Part shown: piece after piece, positions 12,934 to 25,683 of the stretch
How positions within the stretch are numbered: the stretch's first letter is position 1
How the letters are laid out: each line of letters opens with the position of its first letter
DNA from: Lumbricus rubellus
Taxonomy: Eukaryota > Annelida > Clitellata > Crassiclitellata > Lumbricidae
Reading direction: 5' to 3'
NCBI GenBank assembly: GCA_945859605.1
Contig: OX243817.1
Location: 23,724,707 to 23,788,706 of the forward strand
DNA: 64,000 bases
Notes under the pieces: generated by a model
Told to the model about the DNA's origin: nothing
The model's input: only the letters and a program-made list of their open reading frames with translations
The model's database searches: none
Position numbers and translations under genes: made by a program

Positions 12934-14879
12934 TATCAAATACAATCATACATAAAAAGTTATATACTTATTACATACACCAGACCCATTATGTTATACA
13001 TATTACATAGGCCTAACGTGAATTCCATTATAAAGTCGCCACGTGCTTGAATCCCAAAGTTCAACTATTCGCAGAAAAGCTCTGATTTGAACTCTTTTGT
13101 TGTTTAATACTAGAATAACGAGAGGTATATCAAACAAAGTGCAACAGACGAACTACTTTAATACATGGTTACTGAAAACCCAAAACCATTATCACAAAAC
13201 AAGGTAGACAATAGACATGGAAGCGAAAAGGTGGCAAGAAAAACCTTAAAGTAGTTAATATCCATCAGGTGTAATTCAGCCTTTTGTTCGAAGAGACGCC
13301 AGTGTAAAAGCGAGAGAGAAAACGAACACGTCACCGATAGTGAAGACAGATAATAATTCACGCATTAAGGTAAGAGTGGGTGAGGAAGAGAAGCCGTAGA
13401 CAACGACAACAACGTTCTCTAATGTTTCTTACATTTCTCTAATGCTACTTACATTTCTTTAATGTTACTTACATTTCTCTAATGCTACTTACATTTCTCT
13501 AATGCTACTTACATTTCTCTAATGTTACTTACATTTCTCTAATGCTACTTATATTTCTCTAATGCTACTTACATTTCTCTAATGTTACTTACATTTCTCT
13601 AATGCTACTTACATTTCTCTAATGCTGCTTACATTTCTCTAATGCTACTTACATTTCTCTAATGTTCTCTAATGCTACTTACATTTCTCCAATGTTACTT
13701 ACATTTCTCTAATGTTACTTACATTTCTCTAATGCTACTTACATTTCTCTAATGTTACTTACATTTCTCTAATGTTACTTACATTTCTCTAACGCTACTT
13801 ACATTTCTCTAATGCTACTTACATTTCTGTAATGTTACTTACATTTCTATAATGCTACTTACATTTCTCTAACACTACTTAAATTTCTCTAATGTTACTT
13901 ACATTTCTCTAATGTTGCCTACATTTCTCTGATGTTACTTACATCGTGGTCGCGAGAAAGGATCAAATGCAATGAAGTCATTCATATTAAACATCTGTGG
14001 TGTGACCCACTAATTCTCAACAACCATAAACTTGCCACCAGTAATGAGCTCCACGGATACAGTCACGATAGCAACGAAGACAGTTAAATAAAGAGAATTT
14101 ATGTCAAGAGAAGAAGAGGAGGAATTATCGAAAGCGCACTTACATGCAATTGTGCATGCCGATTATATTTACGAGTATGATCACATTTATAAACACAATG
14201 TCTTTGACAGGTTTCTTAAAGGTGCTACATAAATTGTGATTGTAATCGTAAATTTATGTATCGCCACTTCAAGATAAACTCTTCAGAGGCGCTCCCGACT
14301 TGACACCAAACCACAATCAAAGAGACTTGTTTTCAAACGCTTGCAGAAAAGAAACAAAGAAAGACAAAGTTCATTACGGAGACTTATTCTGGACACAAAG
14401 ACCATAATTTATATCAAAGCTTTTATGCAACACTGTGGAAGTTCGAGCCATAAGGACAACCAGGTCACCTTGCGTGGCAGAGCGAAAGAATCTATGGCCT
14501 GGAATGGATAGTACAGGCACACAAAGCTCCCTAAGATAAATTGGAGCTTGGCCTGCTAGGTAATTACGCATAAGCAATACAATACAATATTCACTATATA
14601 CACAGATCTACTGTTTTATACTAATTTATACAGTAAAAAATCTAACATTGCATGTACAATTGCACATAGGTAAAACTGCATTCGATACATGATTAAAATC
14701 CTCAAATTCATAAGCACAGAAAATAATGAAGCGCTGGAATCAACATGACAAAATAGCCTTTGTCAAAATAGTCAAAAAGCTTCGTATCATCTGAACTGCC
14801 TAACAATGTGAAACACAGCAAAGAAAGACTCTCTCTGTCTCTCTGTCTCTCTGTCTGTCTGTCTATCTCTATCTCTGTC

Positions 14880-14928
<49 letters not shown>

Positions 14929-14929
14929 A

Positions 14930-15016
<87 letters not shown>

Positions 15017-16920
15017 TGATGAACATTAGTAGGACTGATGAAACCCTACATTGCACCACGTTTTTGCAACCATTTGCTAGACTTCCGCTCTGCTATTCTC
15101 GTCCTCCTTTAGTCAACAAATCAAAAGATCCAATAACAGCCTCTAGTCTTACTTACTTACTCTCCTCTACACATCCTTGCATTACAACATCAAAAGTGAC
15201 AGAAATAGACCATGTAAGCTGCTTACAAAATCCTCTCTCCTCAAAATCTTGCCTACAGGCCAAGCAGTATAGCTACAAAAGATGACTCTGTGAGACAAAA
15301 AGATGAAATTTGTTCTAATTAATTCCTGTTCTAACTTCACTCTTCTAATTCATATTTTCTACATGGATCCCCCCTTCTCCTCTCCCTCTGTACCATCACC
15401 TCATATCTGTCTCTCTGTCTGTCTGTCTGTCTCTCTCTCTCCATCTTCCTCTCCCATTACCTCACCCTTCCTTTCTCTTCGCCCTGTCATTCTCCTGTCC
15501 TTCCCTCCTCTTTCAGGTACTTTCAGAGCATGACATACAGGCTCCCTTAGAGTATTATGAATGGCCAAAACAATTGCACTAAACAATGGTCTACTATACA
15601 ATGTATACATGTATAATCTTAAGGGCATTAGAGACTATAAGGTCACCCTAGGGACATGGGCGGAGTTTGGTTTCCGTTCTTGGGAGGGCTAACGCCTTCT
15701 TGGAGGGGCTAAACCCGGAGAAAGATACCATTTTCATGGTAAAAAAGCTGAATCTGGGCCTTCTTGGGGGGCTTAGCTCCCCCTAGCCCCTGATAAACTC
15801 CGCCCATGCCTAGGGAACATATCAATCACAGATAATACAAAAGAATTGTGTGTCGAAACAATGCCCTGGCAAACAAACATCTTTGAAACAACCGTTTATC
15901 ACTACACAGAAGGTATACATTCTTGCTGCTGATGTAATTTCATGAAAACATGTAAAATTTCTGTGAAACAGAATTGTGGTTCAAGTCAGAGCAAAAATAA
16001 GCACGCAAGCAGAAACAGATGTCGTGCTTGCATATAAAATCATTGATAAAGAACCAAATCATGAAGCATGAAAGGAAACAGACAAAAGAAATTTAATAGT
16101 CCTGCTCTCAAGTTTAAGTAATGTTACCCTCACCAGCCAGACTTCTATTCTGCAAAGATCATCCAGTATTAACCAGATCAAAGGTTCGTCAAGCCTAATA
16201 TTGTAAATTTGCACCTTTGCCATGAAATTTTATGTACTGGGTTAGACCAGTCGGAACATTCATGTAAAGTAAGTAGTGACTGTAAATTCAAAGTACTTTA
16301 ATCAGAGACGCTCATTGCTAATGTAATGTAATGACTGACACTAGCCCATATGTAAGTGAATGATGCTTGAAGTCGTCAACAGAAAACTCTCACAAACACG
16401 TAGAACCAACAAAGAGAATTTCACTCATTGCCCAACCCAACTGACTTTCACTCAGTGCTCACTGTTAAGACGATGTGACAGACATGGAACATGGATTCTG
16501 TCTTCAGTCTAACTTGTCAACATTAAACAAAACCATTACAAAATGCAATGTAAGGAAACATTTGCTCAGTCTGTATATTTATCCCAACAGCTGCAAGATA
16601 TCTACACAAAATGCCAATTTCACAAGGGACCACTTTCCACTGGACCTGACAAGCTGTACATAGCAGAATACAATGTCAGCATGGCCACCTGGCAACTAAG
16701 CCCGTCTGCAGGGGCACGTCTAGAATTTCATTTAACAAACCAAATAAGTGTTCCTCCAACATCATTTGCTTGCAACACATTTATCCACAATGCGCCAGAT
16801 CATCTCGCAACAAAAGAGCCATCGCAATTCCAGCAAAACATCTGTAACAACACGATGTACAACCAATATTAACAATGGTCATACGCACACGCTTGCACGC
16901 ACACATGCATGCATGCACAG

Positions 16921-16967
<47 letters not shown>

Positions 16968-17966
16968 TTATATTTATATAAATACATGCTAGGCCTGAGT
17001 TAAATCTTGGCAATTAATTGCCTCTCTGGTGAACTTGAAAGAAAATTAAAAGAATGTTCAGTTAAACAATTTAAATCAATTTCTTTTCGACAAAGAAAAT
17101 TAAAAGAATGTTCAGTTAAACAAAAATCAATTTCTTTTCGATGGTTGGTTCGTTGGTCCAGTTTTAATTTGTTCAGCAAATGCTAAATTTATTGTAACGC
17201 TGTAGCAGTATCATTTATCAAATAGTCACACTTAACATGAAGCACACGTTGCACGCAGACGATGCAGCGCTGACAAGTACCTAATGAACAGCACCTGGGA
17301 GGCTACTTCGGTCGTTTTTTAAATAACAATATGACATCAATGAGCATTACAAAGGACAGGCTGAAGTGGACCTCAAGTAGAAGCACGCTCTTAGAAACTC
17401 AATCGAGTCAAGCAATCTTGACTTTTGACCTTCTTCAGATTAATCGTAGGTTATAAAGTAAACTTAAGGTAAGTACTTAAGAAATTGCTTGAATTACTAA
17501 CCAAAAAGAACTCCGCCACTGGTCGCACTCTGCCAGTGCCAAGCCTGGATAAAGGAGGAGGGCGTCGCTAATGATCTTTATTATCAATTTATCACACAGT
17601 GACTTTAAACTAAAAATAACTACCTATCACCAAAAAAATTCAACATTACTGGACACACGCACTTAAGAGTTTCTAACAAAAGCTAATTCATTCTGAAACA
17701 ATGAAATATAACCGATGTTTGTCTGAGACTGAAACCAACGAACTCAGCCATCGAAAAGTTTATAATTAATGGCAAAGTTTCTACATGGTCATTCCACTTC
17801 AAATGTTCAACCTTTAAAACAGCAATGTGCCACCACATCCTTTCAAATATTTCTGCATTGTTTTGCTTAACCTACACATGCATAAATAAGTATAACTGTA
17901 TAAGCTGTTAGCTTTTTCTGATTCCTTTTGCACTCTGTTTTGTGAGTCATGTTTATTCTGTTTGAC

Positions 17967-18034
<68 letters not shown>

Positions 18035-21000
18035 AATAAACAAACAAATCAATACAAGGAATAACACTGAACATTTGAGCAGAATATCACTTTGACCGTG
18101 AAATTAATATTTTAAATATTAACTTATAACCATATGCAAATGTTAAAATGTGTACATATAATCTTCGAGTGGTATAATTAGAATTCCTGGTCATCGTAGT
18201 TAGTTACGCAAGGTGCCATCGTACAGGTGTCCGTGGGTAAGCTATTTAAATTCAAATGAGAAAAACACGTCCAGCAAATCACAGTGAACTGCCGTGCTTA
18301 AAAATGGATGGACATCGCGGGAAAGGTGGAAGAGATTCTGACAATGAGAAATGACGTCGTCTCGTACGAAGTGACAGGGTGGTCTACATCTCTCTCTCCC
18401 TCTGTTGACCTGCTGATAAATGCCAAGGAAATAACATCCTGTCATGGCAGAAAGACGACATTGAGCACAGGATGACAGGCATAAACATATACTCCTGAAT
18501 TTCATACAACACAGTAATGTGGCTGGAACCTACAGGTGAACCCACAGAATGTTTTAAGTGCGTTCAGACATTAAAAATCAGACAACCATAGCATGTCGCA
18601 CAGTTGTCTAACTGCAGACAACATCAACTACTTGCATTTTAAGCAAATACTGTCTATCACAATTCTGGTCACAACATTGTCTATAAATGGGACATATCTC
18701 CCTAAAATAATAACGTACATAGGCTTGGCTGAAACTTGAAATATAAACGATGTAATGTATTGGTAAAAACATTTTCCTGAGTATTCGCTGTTTATGGCTT
18801 GATATAACACACTGTGTTAACAGAACTTAAGGTTAAGCAAGAGTAACACAACCCTTCACAACACTAGTATCTCTGTGGTAATGAATTACTCTTATGTCCA
18901 CTTAAATGTACAATGGGACAGTTGCGACTTCAGTGGTACACATTTCTCTTGAATGCTTCGTCCTAATTAACACAGGATTGGCACTGGGTGCACGCCAAAA
19001 TAAATGCTCTTCTGCTTACACCAGGAACAATTTAACTTCCCTTGAGATGATTTTAGACATAAACCTGTGAAATATCGACGCACAGTCTGACCACTGGAAA
19101 GTCTCTGTATATACAGAGTCTGAAAATGTGCAAACAGACCAGATCTCAAACATGGAATCATATCTCATAATATGAAAGGCACATCTGTCCGACAAAACAA
19201 ATCACAAGCTTCTGATCAGCAGTATGTCTCAGATTCATTATTCATTCATTCATTAAGTGCATTTATATAGCACCTCTTCAAGGGGCTACTCAGAGGCGCT
19301 CCCAACCTCAGCGCGGAGATGTCATTACATTTAAGGTAAGCAGTAAACAAAAGCATTGGCACGAGCTGCTACGTCACATTGAATCGGATGTTTCTTTCTA
19401 ATTATGAGCAACTGGAAGCTCAGAATTACCCTATAAACAAACCCAGCAACTACTGTCATGGCCTGCGTTACGGCGCCATAGAAATTGTCATTGTTATTAT
19501 TATTATTATTATTATGGCCATCAGTCTCAGAAAGCGTTTATAACTGTGGTTGTAGTTGTTAAATATCTTACAGTCATTCAACACTGTGCAGTTAACCAGC
19601 AGAGAGCGATGTTCAATCACACACATATTGCTGTGATCTTTCTCAGCTGTGCAATCATCCCCAACTACAATCATACACAGTTACTGCCGCGGCGATATCA
19701 TTCATAGTCACGGTCATTCTCTCGTGAACATTTGTACTTCTGACTATGATGCGATCTCTTTCTGCTGCACCAACACTAAGTCCAACAGAGTAAATAAATG
19801 CCGTTTAATTGTGCTGATCTTCATGTTCCTTCTCCAACAGATGGAGATGTCTAACATGCACCGTCTTTTCTGTGTGTGTACCAGCACACATTTAAAGGTC
19901 TCTTAACAGGACACACCAGTACTGCATTTACAATACTCATAGAGACATTAACTTATTCACTGTAAATACCATTAGATCATCAAGACCACCGCCACAGCCA
20001 ACACCAGTTTCTTATGCAAGCCCTATATTGTAAATTGTATCTAAATTTATAAAGCGCCTTGAGCACACCAATCAGAGGCGCTCCCAGTATGTTAGACCAA
20101 GAGAGAAAAAAGTATATATACCGGTACTATATAGGGCAGCGATACGTTCAAATAAATGAATCCCATTTACCATCGCCATTTATCAAGTCCAGTGTACCTC
20201 AATGTAAGTGCAAGTCTTGCTATATGTCCTCATTAATATTGTCTATCCAGTTCAGCCGTCCTCTGCATTTGTCTATCTCTCCTTTAAATCTTTAACTCTG
20301 CGTATTACCTGAGGCATGGTCAACTGATGGTGGCGCATCTGTCCATCTGCTGATGAATGCTGAACAGAGCTGTCTGCTGCATTCCTAAACAGTTTTATAT
20401 CATTTCTAAATTTCTGTAGTCGTGAAATACCTGAAAATGTCTATAGCCAACTCATTTCTTTAATTTCTGTTCTATAAATAATCTGTCATCCTGCTTAGAA
20501 TTTTCTTTTTAACATTCAGATTCATGCTGGAAAATGGGTTTGTAATCATCGCATATAGAAATTGGGTTTATTATCATCGCATATATATATATATATTATA
20601 TATATATATATATATATATTTGTCTTGGTTTTCTTTCATATTATTTTTCTTGGTTTATTTTTCTTGGTAAAGTTCATCCTGCTATTAATGCTAATGAGGT
20701 CCATCCAATTCTTCTTAGTACATGACCTTTTGCAGTTGGATATAAGAACATAAGCTGTTACATCTGCAGTTATTCGTCATCCAAGGTAGAAGAACTGATC
20801 CGGGAAAAAATGAGCATATGCAGTTTGCACACCTAGCTTTGTGTGAAGATCAGGCAACACAAATTATCACAAGAAAGATAATGGCTTGTTATATGACATT
20901 GCCTTTCAAGATGGATAACATTTGAATTTCTAGCAACACGAAGACCTTCTGCTTGCATGATGTCGAGTCTGTCAGTTAAGTCTCTTATTTACAATATTTT

Positions 21001-24000
21001 ATTAATGTGCATGTTTCAATTTTTTTGGACCATAATAATAATAAATAACAATGACAATTTCTATGGCGCCGTAACGCAGCCATGCCATGCCGCTAACTAT
21101 AAGTAATACGACTTTTGTTCTGTCTGAATTATTTTTAATTTGGCTGTTGCCTGTTGTGTGTAAATATGAAATACCTTTATGCCTGAAAAACTTGATTAAA
21201 AAATTCTCATGTGTGTAAATATTCCGCCTGTAAAACTTGATTAAAGAATCTCACTTTTGGCCAAAATCTGTAGGGGATTAATTTTTTGAGACCCAACTTG
21301 TATACCTGTGTCCTGCATGTTTGTAAAATCACAAGAGTGCTCTCTTGAATTCAAACTGAACTGTTTGTTATACAGCCAGATCATTACTCTCACAAATCAA
21401 TTGCCATGTATCGAGAGTCCATATTTTAGTACAATAGCTTCCACTCTTCCAAAACAAAAATCCTCGCTTTGCCTGGATTACCTCACTAATACCCGTTCCA
21501 TCGTGAACTCCACAGATCTACAAATAAATCCATTATGCTGCAGACAACCACTTGAAAGATCAAAACAATTATTCGACATTATTCCGCCGGAGGGAGGAGA
21601 GGTGAAGCGACCATATCCATGCAGTAGTCATTTGTAGGACACTCTATCCGCTCCAGTGTCCTTTGGAAATCCATTTCCTGCACTATCCAGTCTGATTACA
21701 GCCATTAGTTGCACAGTCGAATGAGTGGGATGACTTTACAGCCATCGGCCGAAATGGTAGAGGTTGAGCAGCTGTACTTCGGAGTGTTCCTAATCTCTGC
21801 TACCACGCTTTTACATTAGTCCGCTATTCGATCACCATGTGACTGATCATGTTTTCAGGAGATTTTGTTGGAAAATCTGTCATTAACGGCCTTTTTAGAG
21901 GTGCAAAGATGCATGTGTAAATTTCTACGACGTAGCCCGAGTTCCAACATTATGCTGATAAGTGGTGATATGCTGCAATGAATGCAGTGAACAAGTATCC
22001 TGGTACCGTATACAGGCCAGTTATAAAACATACTGCAGTCAAAACATATCGAAATCAGCTAGAATTTCAAATTAAAAAACAATGTAAATAAGTTTGAAAT
22101 ATGGACGACATGTTTACGCTCAAATAAAAAGAAGATAGAATTAGAAACTAAAGGGATAGTGCTCAAAGAAAGATCCATACAAAGAATCATAAACTAAAAA
22201 TTCAAAGACGCTAGTATATAATCTATAAACAATTAAACATCCTGATAGAGATCAAAGCGATAAGTAACAGGAACTCTCAAAACAGCCCAGTGTCACTGAT
22301 TTTACAGATATGACCAGTTTTCCAACACTACGAAAAGGTCCCATGTGTGATACACGTCCTCATTTATGGCAAGCCGAGTCAGACGTTGTGTCCATCTCTG
22401 CTCTATGCAATTAAACCCCAAGTGCAGATAATCATGAGTTGTCAACATTGTGACAATCTAATGCCACAAGTGATCGGAACTAATTTCATCAGGATCTACG
22501 GCATTTTACAGCAAAGAATTACAGTGCCAAATTGCAAAAGGGGTCTGACAACAGGTTTGATCCAGGGCAAAATGCTGATCACTCTGCAGCCTCAGTGCCC
22601 ACAGCATTCAACTTCATTAAAGCACAAAACTGTGGCGCATCAATAATTATACATGTAGTAAAACACAGTTGCCTCCAGGAGGAAATCTAAAACACTAATG
22701 TAAGACCACATTTCCTTGCAAATTTCTGCAGAAATGTGTCACAAGTTTAAGCAAAATGTGCAAATGCACTTTACGTGTATAGATCCGAACTGTGAAATCT
22801 TCATTTCCATTGCAAATACAGGTATACAAAGGCTGCTGCATATGCAATGTTTTATGCGTGCTAAGAAGTGCTCAGCATAAATATGCAAAATAGATAAACC
22901 ACACAGAGTAAAGAATTTCTTACATTAAAGAACAGCGTTTTATAAAACCTCTGATTTCGAATTCACTACATCGTCTGGCATTGGCATTAAGTCAATTATA
23001 TCTCATTGAGCAGCCTTCAGTATAGGTTTACATTTAGTGAAGAACAAATTAAACAAAACAGTGTGTTGGCAGAACAAACAAACTACACAGACGAATGCAG
23101 AAAATAAATTTGAATCGCAACAGTAGTGTTGCCCCAATGATTAATCTTCATGTATTATTTCAAGCTGAGATGAATGCAATTTTATTACAAGTCGTAGAAT
23201 GTATGTAATGTATGCATATATGAGCACTTGTTATAGCACCACTTCAAGGATTTCTACTCAGACGCGCCCCCGACTGTAACAGCGCAGACACTGAATCAAA
23301 TTATGCTGAAGTGCATGCATGAGCAATTGCGAATGAAGGACTTGCTCAGGGTCCCTATGTAGCGGCATGAGTTGGATTCGAACCGTAACCTTCTGGCTCC
23401 AAGGCACTGGACATACTCCTACACCACCGTGCCCAAGAACCTAGTAAAAACATTCTGGTATGAACGGATGATCACAGGTTATTACAGGAGTAGAATTGAA
23501 CTATAATTATGGCAGCCAAGCAAAGTGTTCATAACTACAAATACATGTGTCTTTTCTTTAAGGTGCAGTCATGGAAAAATGGTACTTTGGTTAAGATCAT
23601 GAGTATTCATGTTAATTTAATACCAATGCTCTTACATCACACTAGAACACTAAAAACTACAAATGTGGCAAAGACACAGGTCTGGACAACTTTAGCTACA
23701 CTAAACTATTACATGTTCTATGAAAACAAATTTTTTGCACTTTCTAAGTGAAACATTTGCAAAAGTTTTTGCTTAACACAAAGTTACCAACTAAAGTTGC
23801 ATGGGAATTCTATCATCTTGGTTGGTAATAGACTAATAGGGCATAGCCGGATGCTGACCCGGATACCGGAATTGTGGGGTGGGTAATTACCAATAGCACC
23901 CCACACATCAAAGGGCTTAACAGGTCTGTAAAATCTCTCAACTGCATTACAGTACAATTAACAGACAATCACAGAATGTTCAGACAATCACAGAACAGAC

Positions 24001-25648
24001 AGCCTGCTGATGGTTGCTTTATATTAGACTATCCCATTTCAAACAGCCTACCAGCAAGAGGTTGAGGAAAGAGGAGAGTTTGTATCACCATCTTCCATGC
24101 TGTCTCCCCCTTCCTCCTCCTCTTTTTCTTCTACTACCCCTTCCTGAGAGTGGTAGACCGTGAAGGAGAAGAGGAGGGGAATAATATATTATATACCCGG
24201 TATACATAATTTAAACAGAAGAGAGGCACCCTCTTTCATGCTTTCTCCCTCCTCTTCTTCCTTCATCCTCTTTCTCTTCTATTACCCCTTCCTCTTCCTC
24301 CTGCTGCTTGGCTGTTTGAAATATCTAACAGGGAAGAGAAGCAGATGACGAAGGAGGAGGGGTAGGAACAGTTGTAGAAGGTGAAGGAGTATAGGAAAGG
24401 GGGAAGAGTGTATAATTATACAAGTGCTGCTCACTGGCCATAGCTATATAGGTTGGCCACTGGCCAGTGGTCATCTGTCATTAATCCCTTATCTTTAAAG
24501 TCAGTTTGGCTGTCACACCTTCATTCAAGTCAGAGAAGACTAGGACTTGTTGGAAGGAATACCTTCCACCTGTTGATGTGATTCTATGCAGCCAAGCTTA
24601 ATGGCCCCCCCTCCATAATATGACCAAGTATACATCTCACAGATTAAGGGATGGTACACTTTGAAATATATATCTACTTGGACTGCATGAACCACAGAAA
24701 CAGGACTGTTTATCATGGGCCTCTGACCTCCTCTTGCCTGGCTGGACAGACCAGCATTTCTATACTATAGAATGATTCTATCACCAGAGTTCATGAACAG
24801 ATATTACTGGCACCTCTCAATCAATAACCCTTGGCAGAACTCAGCTGTAGTAAAACTCTGACACAAAGAGTTTTGCTCAATTCAACCAAAGGTAGCTAAC
24901 AACCTGAGTGGTGTCAAAGTGGGGACATACTATTCAGTTTAGAGAACCGGCTATGCCCTATATATATATAGTGGGCCTAGTCCCTAAAGGGTTATTTAAA
25001 GCCTAATTAAAAAATCAATACATAGAACCACCTTAGGCTTCCTGGTTTCTAAATTGCATATCAGCAGAGCCAAAGATAACGTGTCTAGAAAGTAAAAGTA
25101 GGTTTTTATGCTGCAGCATGTGTTTACACGAGTTAAGTGCTGGCAGGGTTGATGAACGAAGTAAACATCATTCATTAAACATCTACAATTGACAGTGAAT
25201 CCTACACTTGAAGGGCCTTGCTGTCAGAAAGAGCAATAACAAGAAACAACAAAAGAATACAAACTTCATTTTGGGATAAATTGCATGTATACAGCAAATT
25301 GACAAGTTCTGAGGATGAAGATCTAGGAAGAGCAGTGACAGCATCTGCAGAGCAGAATGACAGATGGCGTTGGCAAAGGATCCCACCCGCTTGCTTAAAT
25401 GAAAAATTAATACGGCCAAGGACAGACAAACGGTTGCCATAGAAAACCCGATTCGGTGACCACGCTTTCTCAGTGGCCGGCCCCAGATGCTGGAACAGTC
25501 TTTCTCCTGCCCTGCGAGCGGTTGGCTCAGTTGACTCCTTCAAATCCAGACTCAAGACTCATTTATTCCTCAAGGCCTATCCTGCTGTTTAGTTTAGTAC
25601 ACATGTGAGGCGCCCTTGTAATGTGTGACGGCGCCATAGAAATCGCCA

Positions 25649-25683
<35 letters not shown>

